NCBI GenBank assembly: GCA_947632425.1
Contig: CANRPG010000081.1
Span: forward strand, 1 to 7,946
Reading direction: 5' to 3'
DNA: 7,946 bases
Origin: an uncultured Clostridia bacterium
GTDB lineage: Bacteria; Bacillota; Clostridia; Oscillospirales; Ruminococcaceae
Shown here: in pieces, positions 1-5,873 of the stretch
Layout of the letters: each line of letters opens with the position of its first letter
Numbering within the stretch: position 1 is the first letter of the stretch
Translations under genes and position numbers: made by a program
The notes under the pieces: generated by a model
Seen by the model: only the letters and a program-made list of their open reading frames with translations
What the model was told of the DNA's origin: nothing
The model's database searches: none

Positions 1-82
1 AAAAATGTGTTATTCATTTTTCTGGGGTTATGAAAATTTTTTTGCTTTTCCTATTGACTTTTTATAGCTGGTCTTTCTGATT

Positions 83-145
83 ATATTGTATCATATTGTA
101 TGACGATTTGCAACACAAATTCACTTAACAAATGTAAATATTGTA
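83..145. repeat. Three ATATTGTA repeats in the left intergenic region
   Basis: ATATTGTA occurs on the plus strand at 83-90, 93-100 and 138-145, each followed by T and then a C/G-A step. The first two are exactly 10 bp apart and overlap the possible promoter. They could form an operator, but the sequence is AT-rich and the third copy is about 4.5 turns away. Confidence 0.35.
85..113 (-). promoter_or_regulatory. Possible promoter for a gene beyond the left edge
   Basis: The minus strand has TTGCAA (108-113), a 17-bp spacer and TACAAT (85-90), matching the sigma-A consensus at 4 and 5 of 6 positions. An overlapping alternative pairs TTGTGT with TATGAT (90-95). The area is AT-rich, so such matches are easy to find. 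No start codon with a ribosome site follows within the window. Confidence 0.4.
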
Positions 146-160
146 TGAACGCCCCCAAAT

Positions 161-1534
161 TTATGCCTTCTCCTTCCTCTTCCTCGCGTAAGCCAGCACC
201 TGTTTCAGCGCCGCCTGCTTTTCCACCCCTGCCAGCCGCAGCTTGTGCGCAAGTCTGAGTATATCAGAAAAATTCTCGTCAGGCACAAGACCGTTTTCAA
301 TAAGATCCTCCCCCGTAACATAAGGGCGCGCCATATACTCTCTGTATACTTCAAGCCGAGCGGTCAAAAATTCCCTGTTTTCCTGCTCCTCCTGCGGCGA
401 AAGACCGGGTATCTTCCCCTTGCCGTCAGAGAGCGCAAGGAATATCAGATCTTCCTTCGCTTTGCACTCGTCAAACATCTTGTTCGTTTTCTTTATAGAA
501 GAGAGGTGCCGCGCGCAAACGTTCGGCTTCATGTGCTGCCCTACCAGACTGCATACATACGCCGTCAGCGCCTTTTCACCGGTCAGCCTTTTCATAAACT
601 GCCGGGTAAGCGGCACGCCTGCTTCATCATGCCCGTGCGCGTGTACCACCCCGTCTGCCACCTGCATGCAAACAGCCTTGCCCAGATCATGCACCAAAGC
701 CGCCAGCATCAGCCCATATGGATCATTCGCCTCGCTTCGGTATCCGACGGCAGCGTCGAGCACCATCATCGTGTGTACCCAGACGTCTCCCTCTTGGTGA
801 TACTTTATATTCTGCGGCACTCCGATAAGCGCCTCAACCTCCGGAAACCATACCCCCAGCGCGCCTATTTCCCTTAGTACCTCAAAAAATACAGAAGGCT
901 TCCTCGCCTGCAAAAGAGCCTTCTTCAGTTCCCCCTCCACGCGCTCTTTTGAAAGTGCGCCAAGGTCAATGCCACGGCAAAGGTCTTTCGTTTCGTCAGC
1001 TACCGTAAATTCCAGACGAGCCGCAAACTGCGCCGCCCTCAGTACCCTCAACGGGTCTTGCGCAAACGTCTCATCGCTCACATGCCGAAGTACCCCATTT
1101 TTAAGGTCTCCCATACCGCCGAAGTGATCCACCACCTCGCCCGTCAGTACGTTCTGCATCAGCGCGTTTACAGTAAAGTCGCGCCGCCTCGCAGCACTGT
1201 ATGTACCAACATACGGGTCAACCGCCACTTCAATGTCGCGGTGTCCGCCGCCTATGCACGTCTCCTTCCGCGGCAGAGCAATATCAATGTGCGTGCCCTT
1301 CAGCGAGTATATCCCGAAGCTCTCGCCAATTTCTATCCGCTGACCTATCCCGTCCAGTATTTCGCAAAGCTCGCGCGGCTCAATGCCGTGAACTTCCATG
1401 TCAATATCCTTGTTTTCTATCCCTAAAAGTCTGTCGCGTACATATCCGCCGACAAAAAATGCAGCGCCCGAACGCTCAGCCACCTGCCGAGCTATCTCAA
1501 GCGCCGTTTTATAGTCTCTGTCAAGTTCGCCCAA
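161..1534 (-). CDS. cca: CCA-adding tRNA nucleotidyltransferase with HD domain
   Basis: This 457-residue class II nucleotidyltransferase of the poly(A)-polymerase/CCA-enzyme family is predicted to build or repair the 3' CCA end of tRNAs using CTP and ATP. The head domain has FVGGYVRDRLLG (27-38) and the metal-binding pair D43 and D45 in KDIDMEVHG. RRRDFTVNAL (116-125) and DPLRVLRAAQFAARL (160-174) are the conserved neck motifs. The C-terminal half carries an HD-type phosphohydrolase domain with H254 (VWVHTM) and H282-D283 (LVHDLGK), as in several bacterial CCA enzymes. An A-adding or poly(A)-polymerase activity cannot be excluded from sequence alone, but a full CCA enzyme is most likely. The start is TTG, backed by a consensus GGAGG. 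It sits 20 bp after the lipoprotein gene and lacks an obvious terminator after its TAA. Confidence 0.93.
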   Translation of the reverse strand: MGELDRDYKTALEIARQVAERSGAAFFVGGYVRDRLLGIENKDIDMEVHGIEPRELCEILDGIGQRIEIGESFGIYSLKGTHIDIALPRKETCIGGGHRDIEVAVDPYVGTYSAARRRDFTVNALMQNVLTGEVVDHFGGMGDLKNGVLRHVSDETFAQDPLRVLRAAQFAARLEFTVADETKDLCRGIDLGALSKERVEGELKKALLQARKPSVFFEVLREIGALGVWFPEVEALIGVPQNIKYHQEGDVWVHTMMVLDAAVGYRSEANDPYGLMLAALVHDLGKAVCMQVADGVVHAHGHDEAGVPLTRQFMKRLTGEKALTAYVCSLVGQHMKPNVCARHLSSIKKTNKMFDECKAKEDLIFLALSDGKGKIPGLSPQEEQENREFLTARLEVYREYMARPYVTGEDLIENGLVPDENFSDILRLAHKLRLAGVEKQAALKQVLAYARKRKEKA

Positions 1535-1541
1535 GTCTTTT

Positions 1542-1546
1542 CCTCC
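1542..1546 (-). promoter_or_regulatory. Shine-Dalgarno supporting the TTG start of cca
   Basis: A consensus GGAGG lies 7 nt before a TTG at 1534 on the minus strand, within the 20-bp gap after the lipoprotein stop. No ATG or GTG is equally well placed, so initiation at TTG is the best reading. Confidence 0.75.
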
Positions 1547-1554
1547 GTGTTTTA

Positions 1555-3060
1555 TCAGTATCTTAGTATTATTACCGCCGTGTTAAGCCCGTCCTGCCCG
1601 AAGAAATTCACATTTCTGGCAGCCTTTCCGCCGGTCTTTTCCGCCGCTTTGTTGGTGTAGTCGTATATCTCGTTTCTTATAATTTCACAAAGTTTTGCAT
1701 ATGTCTTTCCGTCAGCGCATTTGAGCGTAACAGTCTGTGTGCCGCTCGCCACCGCATCTTCAACAGCCTTTTCCATAACAGCCGCAATGTCTTTCTCGCT
1801 CTTTATGTATAAGCCTTTCTTTATGTGGTAATTCATCGCCGACGACTGCGCCTTGTATGTGTTCAGTATGCTCAACGGCTTTATCGTGTGGTCGTAAACT
1901 ATCTCGCTGTCGGTAAGTCCCATGTAGCTGTAGCAGCAAAGATTCTCATCATTCACCACAACATCGTCCCACGTAACGTCAACGTGCGTCCACGCGCCGT
2001 CAATGTTTATAAGGTTCCACATATGACCTATCACAGCGCCGTCTCTCTCAATATCGCCGATGACCAGCGTGCACTGTATGCCTGCCTCACTGCAAAGCAG
2101 CATCATAGCTTTCGCGTAGCCCTCGCAAACAGCCCTGCCGGTTATCAGGCAGCCGTAAGCCGAAGCCCCGTCAACGCCCGTGTTTAAGTCGTAAACGCAG
2201 TTTCTTACTATATAGTCGTGAAAATACAGCACCTTTTCATACTGATCCGCGCACTTTGCGTTAGCATCGGCAACTATCTTCTTAACCGCAGCTTCAACAG
2301 CGCTTTTTTCGCTTAAATACTTGTCATGCGCCTTTGAATAATTATCTATCTTCAGCCCCGTAACGTAGCTTCCGCTGTACATATAATGATACGAAAGCGG
2401 CGTAACATAGCTCTCTGCCTCCAGCATCGAAATAAACGGCATAAGATCGTCTATTTCACTCGTTTTCAGAATACCGCTGTCTATCGCAATATTTGCCTGT
2501 CCTGCCTGAACGCCGTCCATTATCTGCTTTGCGGCTTCCCTCAGCCTGTCCTCTTTCAGCTGCTGCAACAAAAATTCTCTGCTGTCAACACGCGGCAGTA
2601 TCGGCGCAGGGCTCTGCGTAGTCGCCGAAGTCGAAGTCGTCGTCGCGCCGGGCGTGGTCGTCGGGTCTGTCTTAGGCGCAGTAGTAACAGTGCTCTGCTG
2701 CGTCGGCTGAGAATGCGAAGTCGTCTGCCCTGCCTTTGAAGTAGTGCCGTCAGTCTTTTTGCCCGTAGTTTTTGAAGTCGCCGAAGATGTCGTTTTATCG
2801 GTCTTTTTTGTAGTAGTTGTCTTGCTCTGCATTGTTTCGCTGTCTGTCTGCGCAGTCGTTTCCTTTGCAGTGCTTTCAGCTTTTTCGGCAGTCGTAACCG
2901 CGTATGTAGGCGCCGTCGTCACCGAAGCATCGAACTTTTCAACGTCCTTGCTGTCGTCAACGCTTCCGCAGGACACCAAAATAACGGCGCACGCCAAAAG
3001 CGCCGTCGTCAACAAAGTTTTTTTCAGTTTTCTCTTTTGTTCTCTTTTTCCAGACCGCAT
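1555..3060 (-). CDS. Lipoprotein with Thr-rich linker and transglutaminase-like domain
   Basis: From the ATG at 3060 the protein has 501 residues. A basic n-region (KREQKRKLKK) and a hydrophobic stretch lead to the lipobox LVSC, so it is predicted to be lipid-anchored through C31 on the outer face of the membrane. Residues about 48-150 are a low-complexity Thr/Ser/Lys/Pro linker, typical of ruminococcal surface proteins. The folded part contains a transglutaminase-like (papain-fold) core with C312 in GRAVCEGYAKA, H346 in GHMWNLINIDG and D361 in THVDVTWDD. The preceding FHDYIVRNCVYD segment is the usual lead-in. Such domains act as proteases, peptidoglycan-related amidases or cross-linkers; the actual reaction is unknown. 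It is the first gene after a strong promoter and is followed 20 bp later by cca, probably in the same transcript without a functional link. It ends in tandem TGA TAA stops. Confidence 0.88.
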   Translation of the reverse strand: MRSGKREQKRKLKKTLLTTALLACAVILVSCGSVDDSKDVEKFDASVTTAPTYAVTTAEKAESTAKETTAQTDSETMQSKTTTTKKTDKTTSSATSKTTGKKTDGTTSKAGQTTSHSQPTQQSTVTTAPKTDPTTTPGATTTSTSATTQSPAPILPRVDSREFLLQQLKEDRLREAAKQIMDGVQAGQANIAIDSGILKTSEIDDLMPFISMLEAESYVTPLSYHYMYSGSYVTGLKIDNYSKAHDKYLSEKSAVEAAVKKIVADANAKCADQYEKVLYFHDYIVRNCVYDLNTGVDGASAYGCLITGRAVCEGYAKAMMLLCSEAGIQCTLVIGDIERDGAVIGHMWNLINIDGAWTHVDVTWDDVVVNDENLCCYSYMGLTDSEIVYDHTIKPLSILNTYKAQSSAMNYHIKKGLYIKSEKDIAAVMEKAVEDAVASGTQTVTLKCADGKTYAKLCEIIRNEIYDYTNKAAEKTGGKAARNVNFFGQDGLNTAVIILRY

Positions 3061-3067
3061 ATCCGCG

Positions 3068-3074
3068 CACCTCT
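3068..3074 (-). promoter_or_regulatory. Shine-Dalgarno deciding the lipoprotein start
   Basis: AGAGGTG lies 7 nt before the ATG at 3060 on the minus strand. It supports this start over the in-frame ATG at 3123, which sits inside the promoter -10 box and upstream of the expected transcription start. Confidence 0.8.
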
Positions 3075-3118
3075 GATAAGTGTCTCCGCAAACGTTTTGT
3101 TTTCTATCTCTATATAAT

Positions 3119-3147
3119 ATCATATACCCTTTTGCCCGTCATGTCAA
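3119..3147 (-). promoter_or_regulatory. Sigma-A-type promoter for the lipoprotein-cca unit
   Basis: The minus strand has a perfect -35 TTGACA (3142-3147), a 17-bp spacer and the -10 TATGAT (3119-3124), which differs from consensus in one base. Transcription should begin near 3112, giving a leader of about 50 nt before the ATG at 3060. No terminator-like or riboswitch-like structure is evident in that leader. Confidence 0.85.
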
Positions 3148-3168
3148 CAGGTAAAAGGTTCTTTTTTG

Positions 3169-3194
3169 ATTACAGTTTGATTACAATTATTACA
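3169..3194. promoter_or_regulatory. Three ATTACA direct repeats upstream of the lipoprotein promoter
   Basis: On the plus strand ATTACA occurs at 3169, 3180 and 3189, with spacings of 11 and 9 bp, close to one helical turn. The array lies about 22-47 bp upstream of the -35 box at 3142-3147, a usual position for an activator operator. The region is AT-rich, so a chance origin or an UP-element-like role is possible. No regulator can be named. Confidence 0.4.
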
Positions 3195-3213
3195 ATTTTG
3201 CGCGCCTTCATTG

Positions 3214-3339
3214 CTTTTTATACTTCTCTGTACCTCTGCCCCCCTGCCGTGCTCATCTGTACACCCTGTGTTTTTTGTATGAAAGCCGCGCCCCGAGCAT
3301 AAAACCCCACCTGCCGGACACGCTCTTTTTAGTACTTCA
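3214..3339. repeat. Intergenic direct repeat, copy 2 (in minus-strand order)
   Basis: This 126-bp partner of 3384-3510 is separated from it by 44 bp of unrelated, partly GC-rich sequence. Copy 2 has an isolated TGCTC/GAGCA pairing potential (around 3250-3299) that is not kept in copy 1, so no conserved stem could be established by eye. It stops about 20 bp before the TTACA repeats of the lipoprotein promoter region. Confidence 0.85.
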
Positions 3340-3383
3340 AAAACTTTTTCGCCGCCGTTTTCGGTATGCCTCGCCTGCGCCGC

Positions 3384-3510
3384 CTTTTTATACTTCTCTG
3401 TACTCTTGTACCCTGCCGCGCTCATCTGTGCACCCCTGTATTTTTTTGTATGAAAGCCGCGCTCCGACCATAAAACCCACCTGCCGGACACACGATTTTT
3501 CAATACTTCA
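3384..3510. repeat. Intergenic direct repeat, copy 1 (in minus-strand order)
   Basis: This 127-bp copy matches 3214-3339 at about 85% identity by eye, in the same orientation and 170 bp away. The plus-strand ends are CTTTTTATACTTCTCTGTAC and TACTTCA. The best-conserved blocks are the first 20 bases, TTTTTGTATGAAAGCCGCG (3444-3462) and CCCACCTGCCGGACAC near the right end. Differences include single-base insertions and deletions, which do not keep a reading frame. I do not recognise the element. Confidence 0.85.
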
Positions 3511-3520
3511 GTATCTCACC

Positions 3521-3550
3521 AAAAAGCAGACCTGTTCACCGCAAGCCTGC
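3521..3550 (-). terminator. Intrinsic terminator after birA
   Basis: The minus strand forms a 9-bp stem from GCAGGCTTG and CAGGTCTGC around a 7-nt loop (CGGTGAA), with two G-U pairs, followed by TTTTT. The first stem base is the G of the birA TAG stop codon, so gene and terminator overlap by one base. It closes the kinase-araD-hydrolase-birA unit and places the downstream repeats outside that transcript. Confidence 0.8.
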
Positions 3551-4305
3551 TATCCAAAAAATCGTACACTTATCTCTCCGCCGCGAAGAATACGCTCACC
3601 GCTCTTTGTATCAACCACCAGACCGCCCTTGCCGTCCAGCGCGACCGCTCTCCCACGGTATGAAACGCCGCCGTCGGTAAACTCTATCTCTTTTCCTATC
3701 ACGCACGAACGCCTTTCGCAGTACGCCAGTATTTCAGCCGCATTGCCGTCTATATCATCGCACAGCTCAAATACCCTGTCAGCAATAGCCGCCGCCAGCA
3801 GGTTTCTGTCCACACCGCCGCCCAGCGAACCTGCCCTTGAGCGAATATCTTCGGGAAAATTCTCCGTCGTAACGTTTATTCCAATGCCTGCAACCACCGC
3901 GCCGCCCACAAGCTCCGCCAGAATGCCGCAAATTTTTCTGCCGCTAAGGTATATGTCGTTCACCCACTTTATCTGCGTTTCACAGCCGCAAACCGCGTCA
4001 ATACTCTGCGAAACAGCCGCCGCCAGAGCCGAAGTTATCAGCGTAAGATCGCTTTCTTTAGGTCGCAGAGCCAGTGTAAAATACAGTCCGCTCCCTTTTG
4101 GTGAGTAAAAGCTTTTTCCTTGCCTGCCCCTGCCTGCCGTCTGCATTTCGGCGGCAACAAGATATTCTTTTCTGTCCGTTTTATCACCCTGTAAAATAAG
4201 CTTCTTCACAATGTCATTCGTCGAAGTCACCACGTCAAACACGCGCACTTCAACGTTCTGCCGCCGCAAATTCCGCTCAATTTCCGCCTTGTCAAGCCAA
4301 ACCAT
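3550..4305 (-). CDS. birA: Biotin-[acetyl-CoA-carboxylase] ligase, catalytic type without DNA-binding domain
   Basis: This 251-residue biotin protein ligase activates biotin as biotinyl-5'-AMP and attaches it to the lysine of carboxyl-carrier domains. The ATP/biotin loop GRGRQGKSFYSPKGSG (58-73) and the KWVNDIYLSGRKICGILAE segment (113-131) are intact; K113 corresponds to the catalytic K183 of E. coli BirA. AGIGINV (139-145) and a small C-terminal SH3-like domain (about 203-250, ending in the RGGEISVRFFG strand) complete the fold. There is no N-terminal winged-helix domain: the catalytic domain begins within the first 25 residues, so this is a monofunctional (group I) ligase that should not act as a biotin-operon repressor. 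The ATG follows the hydrolase stop by one base, with AAGG four bases upstream. The gene ends in a TAG whose last base opens the terminator stem. Confidence 0.95.
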   Translation of the reverse strand: MVWLDKAEIERNLRRQNVEVRVFDVVTSTNDIVKKLILQGDKTDRKEYLVAAEMQTAGRGRQGKSFYSPKGSGLYFTLALRPKESDLTLITSALAAAVSQSIDAVCGCETQIKWVNDIYLSGRKICGILAELVGGAVVAGIGINVTTENFPEDIRSRAGSLGGGVDRNLLAAAIADRVFELCDDIDGNAAEILAYCERRSCVIGKEIEFTDGGVSYRGRAVALDGKGGLVVDTKSGERILRGGEISVRFFG

Positions 4306-4306
4306 T

Positions 4307-5194
4307 CTACCTTTTTCTCTCCCTTATAAACGGCTCGTTCACCTTTTTGTCCACCAGCAGCGAGTATTTTTCCGGCCTGCGATAACAGTTGCCGTGCACC
4401 TCTCTCGCGCGGTACTCCCTCAGCATACCAAGGTCAAGCCGCGCAGTAAAAATGCCCTCGCTCCCGTCCGCCTGTAATATACACATATCGCGCGAACCCA
4501 CCATCTCGGGCAGATACGCCACACCGTCAAAAACGCTCGAACGCCCGTTGCAGTCGGGCACCGTGTCAGGGTAGTTGCAAGTCGCTATAGCCGCCATGTT
4601 TTCATATGCCCTCGCGCGCAGCTGTGCCAGCCTGTTTATCTCCATCGGGCAGGCGTTCGGCACCAAAATAAGCTCCGCGCCTTTCAGCATCAGTATTCTC
4701 GCACTTTCGGGGAACTCCCTGTCGTAGCATATCATCGCGCCCACCTGCACTTTGCCTATAGCAGTGTCAAGCTGTGTTACATAAAAATCCTCGCCCCTAC
4801 CCAGATCTTTTTCAACGCTGAAATCACAAGTGTGTAATTTATTGTACTTTAGTTTCTGCTCCCCGTGCCTGTCAAACAAAACCAGCGTGTTCTTCGGCGC
4901 GCCGCCGTCCGCTTCTAAAAATGTAATACCTATCGCCATTTCAAGCTCTTTTGCAAGCCTTCCAAACTCGCTCACAAACTCGCTTTCTATAGATATAGCA
5001 TCATTTTTCCAATCCGCAAAAGGTCTTTCGTAAATGTCATACCCGTTTGAGTACATCTCCGGGAACAGCGCAATGTCGCAGCCCCGATCTTTCGCCTTTT
5101 TGCAGTATTCTTTACCCTTATTCAGGTTAGACTGCAAACTTCCGCACGGCGCTATCTGCAAAAGTCCTATCGTCAATATCTCATTTTTGCCCAT
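4307..5194 (-). CDS. Carbon-nitrogen hydrolase (nitrilase superfamily), substrate unknown
   Basis: This 295-residue cytoplasmic amidohydrolase has the full Glu-Lys-Cys triad of the nitrilase superfamily: E46 in LFPEMY, K119 in KYNKLH and C156 in MICYDREFPE. Members cleave non-peptide C-N bonds such as amides, carbamoyl groups or nitriles through a cysteine thioester. The conserved block ending VPNACP (178-183) and the following RLAQLRARAYEN segment are typical. The substrate cannot be read from the sequence; N-carbamoylputrescine amidase, omega-amidase or another amidase is possible. The ATG at 5194 lies inside the end of araD (14-bp overlap); only a weak GGAG sits 12 nt upstream, so expression probably depends on translational coupling to araD. 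It ends 1 bp before birA. There is no signal peptide. Its place between an arabinose gene and birA does not reveal its role, and a metabolite-repair or housekeeping function is as likely as a sugar-linked one. Confidence 0.9.
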   Translation of the reverse strand: MGKNEILTIGLLQIAPCGSLQSNLNKGKEYCKKAKDRGCDIALFPEMYSNGYDIYERPFADWKNDAISIESEFVSEFGRLAKELEMAIGITFLEADGGAPKNTLVLFDRHGEQKLKYNKLHTCDFSVEKDLGRGEDFYVTQLDTAIGKVQVGAMICYDREFPESARILMLKGAELILVPNACPMEINRLAQLRARAYENMAAIATCNYPDTVPDCNGRSSVFDGVAYLPEMVGSRDMCILQADGSEGIFTARLDLGMLREYRAREVHGNCYRRPEKYSLLVDKKVNEPFIRERKR

Positions 5195-5873
5195 AATACG
5201 CGTTTTCTCCGTGCTTTCTTAAATAATGTTTATCCAGCAGTTCTTTCTGCATCGGCTGAATATCGGGTGTCAGCCCCATAGCGTGGTAGTTCATGAACGC
5301 CGCTTCTTCCAGCACCACCGCGTTGTGCACCGCCTCGTATGCGCTCTTGCCCCAAGTAAACGGCCCGTGACTGTGCACCAGCACCGCAGGGATCTCCAGC
5401 GCATTTTTGCCTTCAAACGTTTCCGCAATCACCTTGCCCGTCTCCAGCTCGTATTCGCCGTTTATCTCATCTTTTGTCATTCTGCGCGTGCAGGGTATCT
5501 CGCCGTAAAAATAGTCCGCGTGCGTAGTGCCCAGCGGCGCTATCCCCACGCCTGCCTGCGCAAATGAAGTCGCCCAGCGGCTGTGCGTGTGGCATATGCC
5601 CTTAACGCCCCTAAAAGCGCGGTAAAGAAAGACGTGCGTGTCTGTGTCGCTCGAAGGGTTGAGCTCCCCCTCAACTTTTTTCCCCGTCGCAATGTCCACA
5701 CACACCATGTCGTCAGCCGTCAGTTTGTCATACTCCACGCCCGAGGGTTTTATCACCATAATGCCGCTTTGCTCGTCCAGCCCCGAAACATTCCCCCAAG
5801 TAAACGTCACCAGCCCGTACTTCGGCAGCATAAGGTTCGCCGCCAGTACCTCTTTTTTCATCTCCTCCAGCAT
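5181..5873 (-). CDS. araD: L-ribulose-5-phosphate 4-epimerase
   Basis: This 230-residue class II aldolase/adducin-fold enzyme converts L-ribulose 5-phosphate to D-xylulose 5-phosphate, the entry point to the pentose phosphate pathway. It is very close to E. coli AraD along its whole length, from MLEEMKKEVLAANL to LLDKHYLRKHG. The zinc-site residues are present: D76 (PSSD), H95 and H97 (CHTHSR), and H169 (VHSHGPF). The catalytic D120 (THADYFYG) and the C-terminal Tyr (Y227 in AYYGQ) are also there. Length is normal. The ATG directly abuts the TAA stop of the kinase gene, and its Shine-Dalgarno (AAGGGGCGG) lies inside the last kinase codons, so the two are probably translationally coupled. The two genes share the same AAGGGGCG ribosome-site core. 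The 3' end overlaps the next gene by 14 bp. The identification is secure. Confidence 0.97.
   Translation of the reverse strand: MLEEMKKEVLAANLMLPKYGLVTFTWGNVSGLDEQSGIMVIKPSGVEYDKLTADDMVCVDIATGKKVEGELNPSSDTDTHVFLYRAFRGVKGICHTHSRWATSFAQAGVGIAPLGTTHADYFYGEIPCTRRMTKDEINGEYELETGKVIAETFEGKNALEIPAVLVHSHGPFTWGKSAYEAVHNAVVLEEAAFMNYHAMGLTPDIQPMQKELLDKHYLRKHGENAYYGQK

Larger units (their letters stand above)
1..160. other. AT-rich intergenic region left of cca
   Basis: The stretch has no supported gene. It contains the possible minus-strand promoter and the ATATTGTA repeats. No hairpin with a T-run follows the cca stop, so the cca transcript may continue past the edge or end by another means. Confidence 0.6.
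3061..3549. other. 489-bp intergenic region between birA and the lipoprotein gene
   Basis: No gene is supported here. In minus-strand order it holds the birA terminator, two diverged direct copies of a roughly 126-bp element, three TTACA direct repeats, a strong promoter and a leader of about 50 nt for the lipoprotein gene. A 119-codon open frame at 3144-3503 spans both repeat copies, but it reads them in different frames and has no convincing ribosome site. Confidence 0.75.

Noticed and set aside
30..80. A 16-residue hydrophobic plus-strand peptide beginning MKIFLLFLL, considered as a small toxin or leader
   Set aside because: The GGGG before the ATG is too close to serve as a ribosome site, there is no promoter or antisense RNA evidence, and hydrophobic codons are expected in T-rich DNA.
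101..140. Possible AraR or CcpA (cre) operator-like sequence in the left intergenic region
   Set aside because: The half-sites do not fit either consensus in spacing, and the region is not next to the arabinose genes.
245..877. Long plus-strand open frames opposite cca and the other genes
   Set aside because: They lie antisense to genes with complete catalytic motifs and give Arg/His/Ser-rich translations without domains.
3144..3503. A 119-codon minus-strand open frame in the intergenic region
   Set aside because: It spans both repeat copies but reads their equivalent parts in different frames because of single-base indels. It has no convincing ribosome site, resembles no family, and runs into the next promoter.
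3275..4108. A 277-codon plus-strand open frame
   Set aside because: It runs antisense through the repeats and the well-supported birA gene, has low-complexity Ser/Pro/Arg composition and no recognisable domain, so it is a shadow frame.
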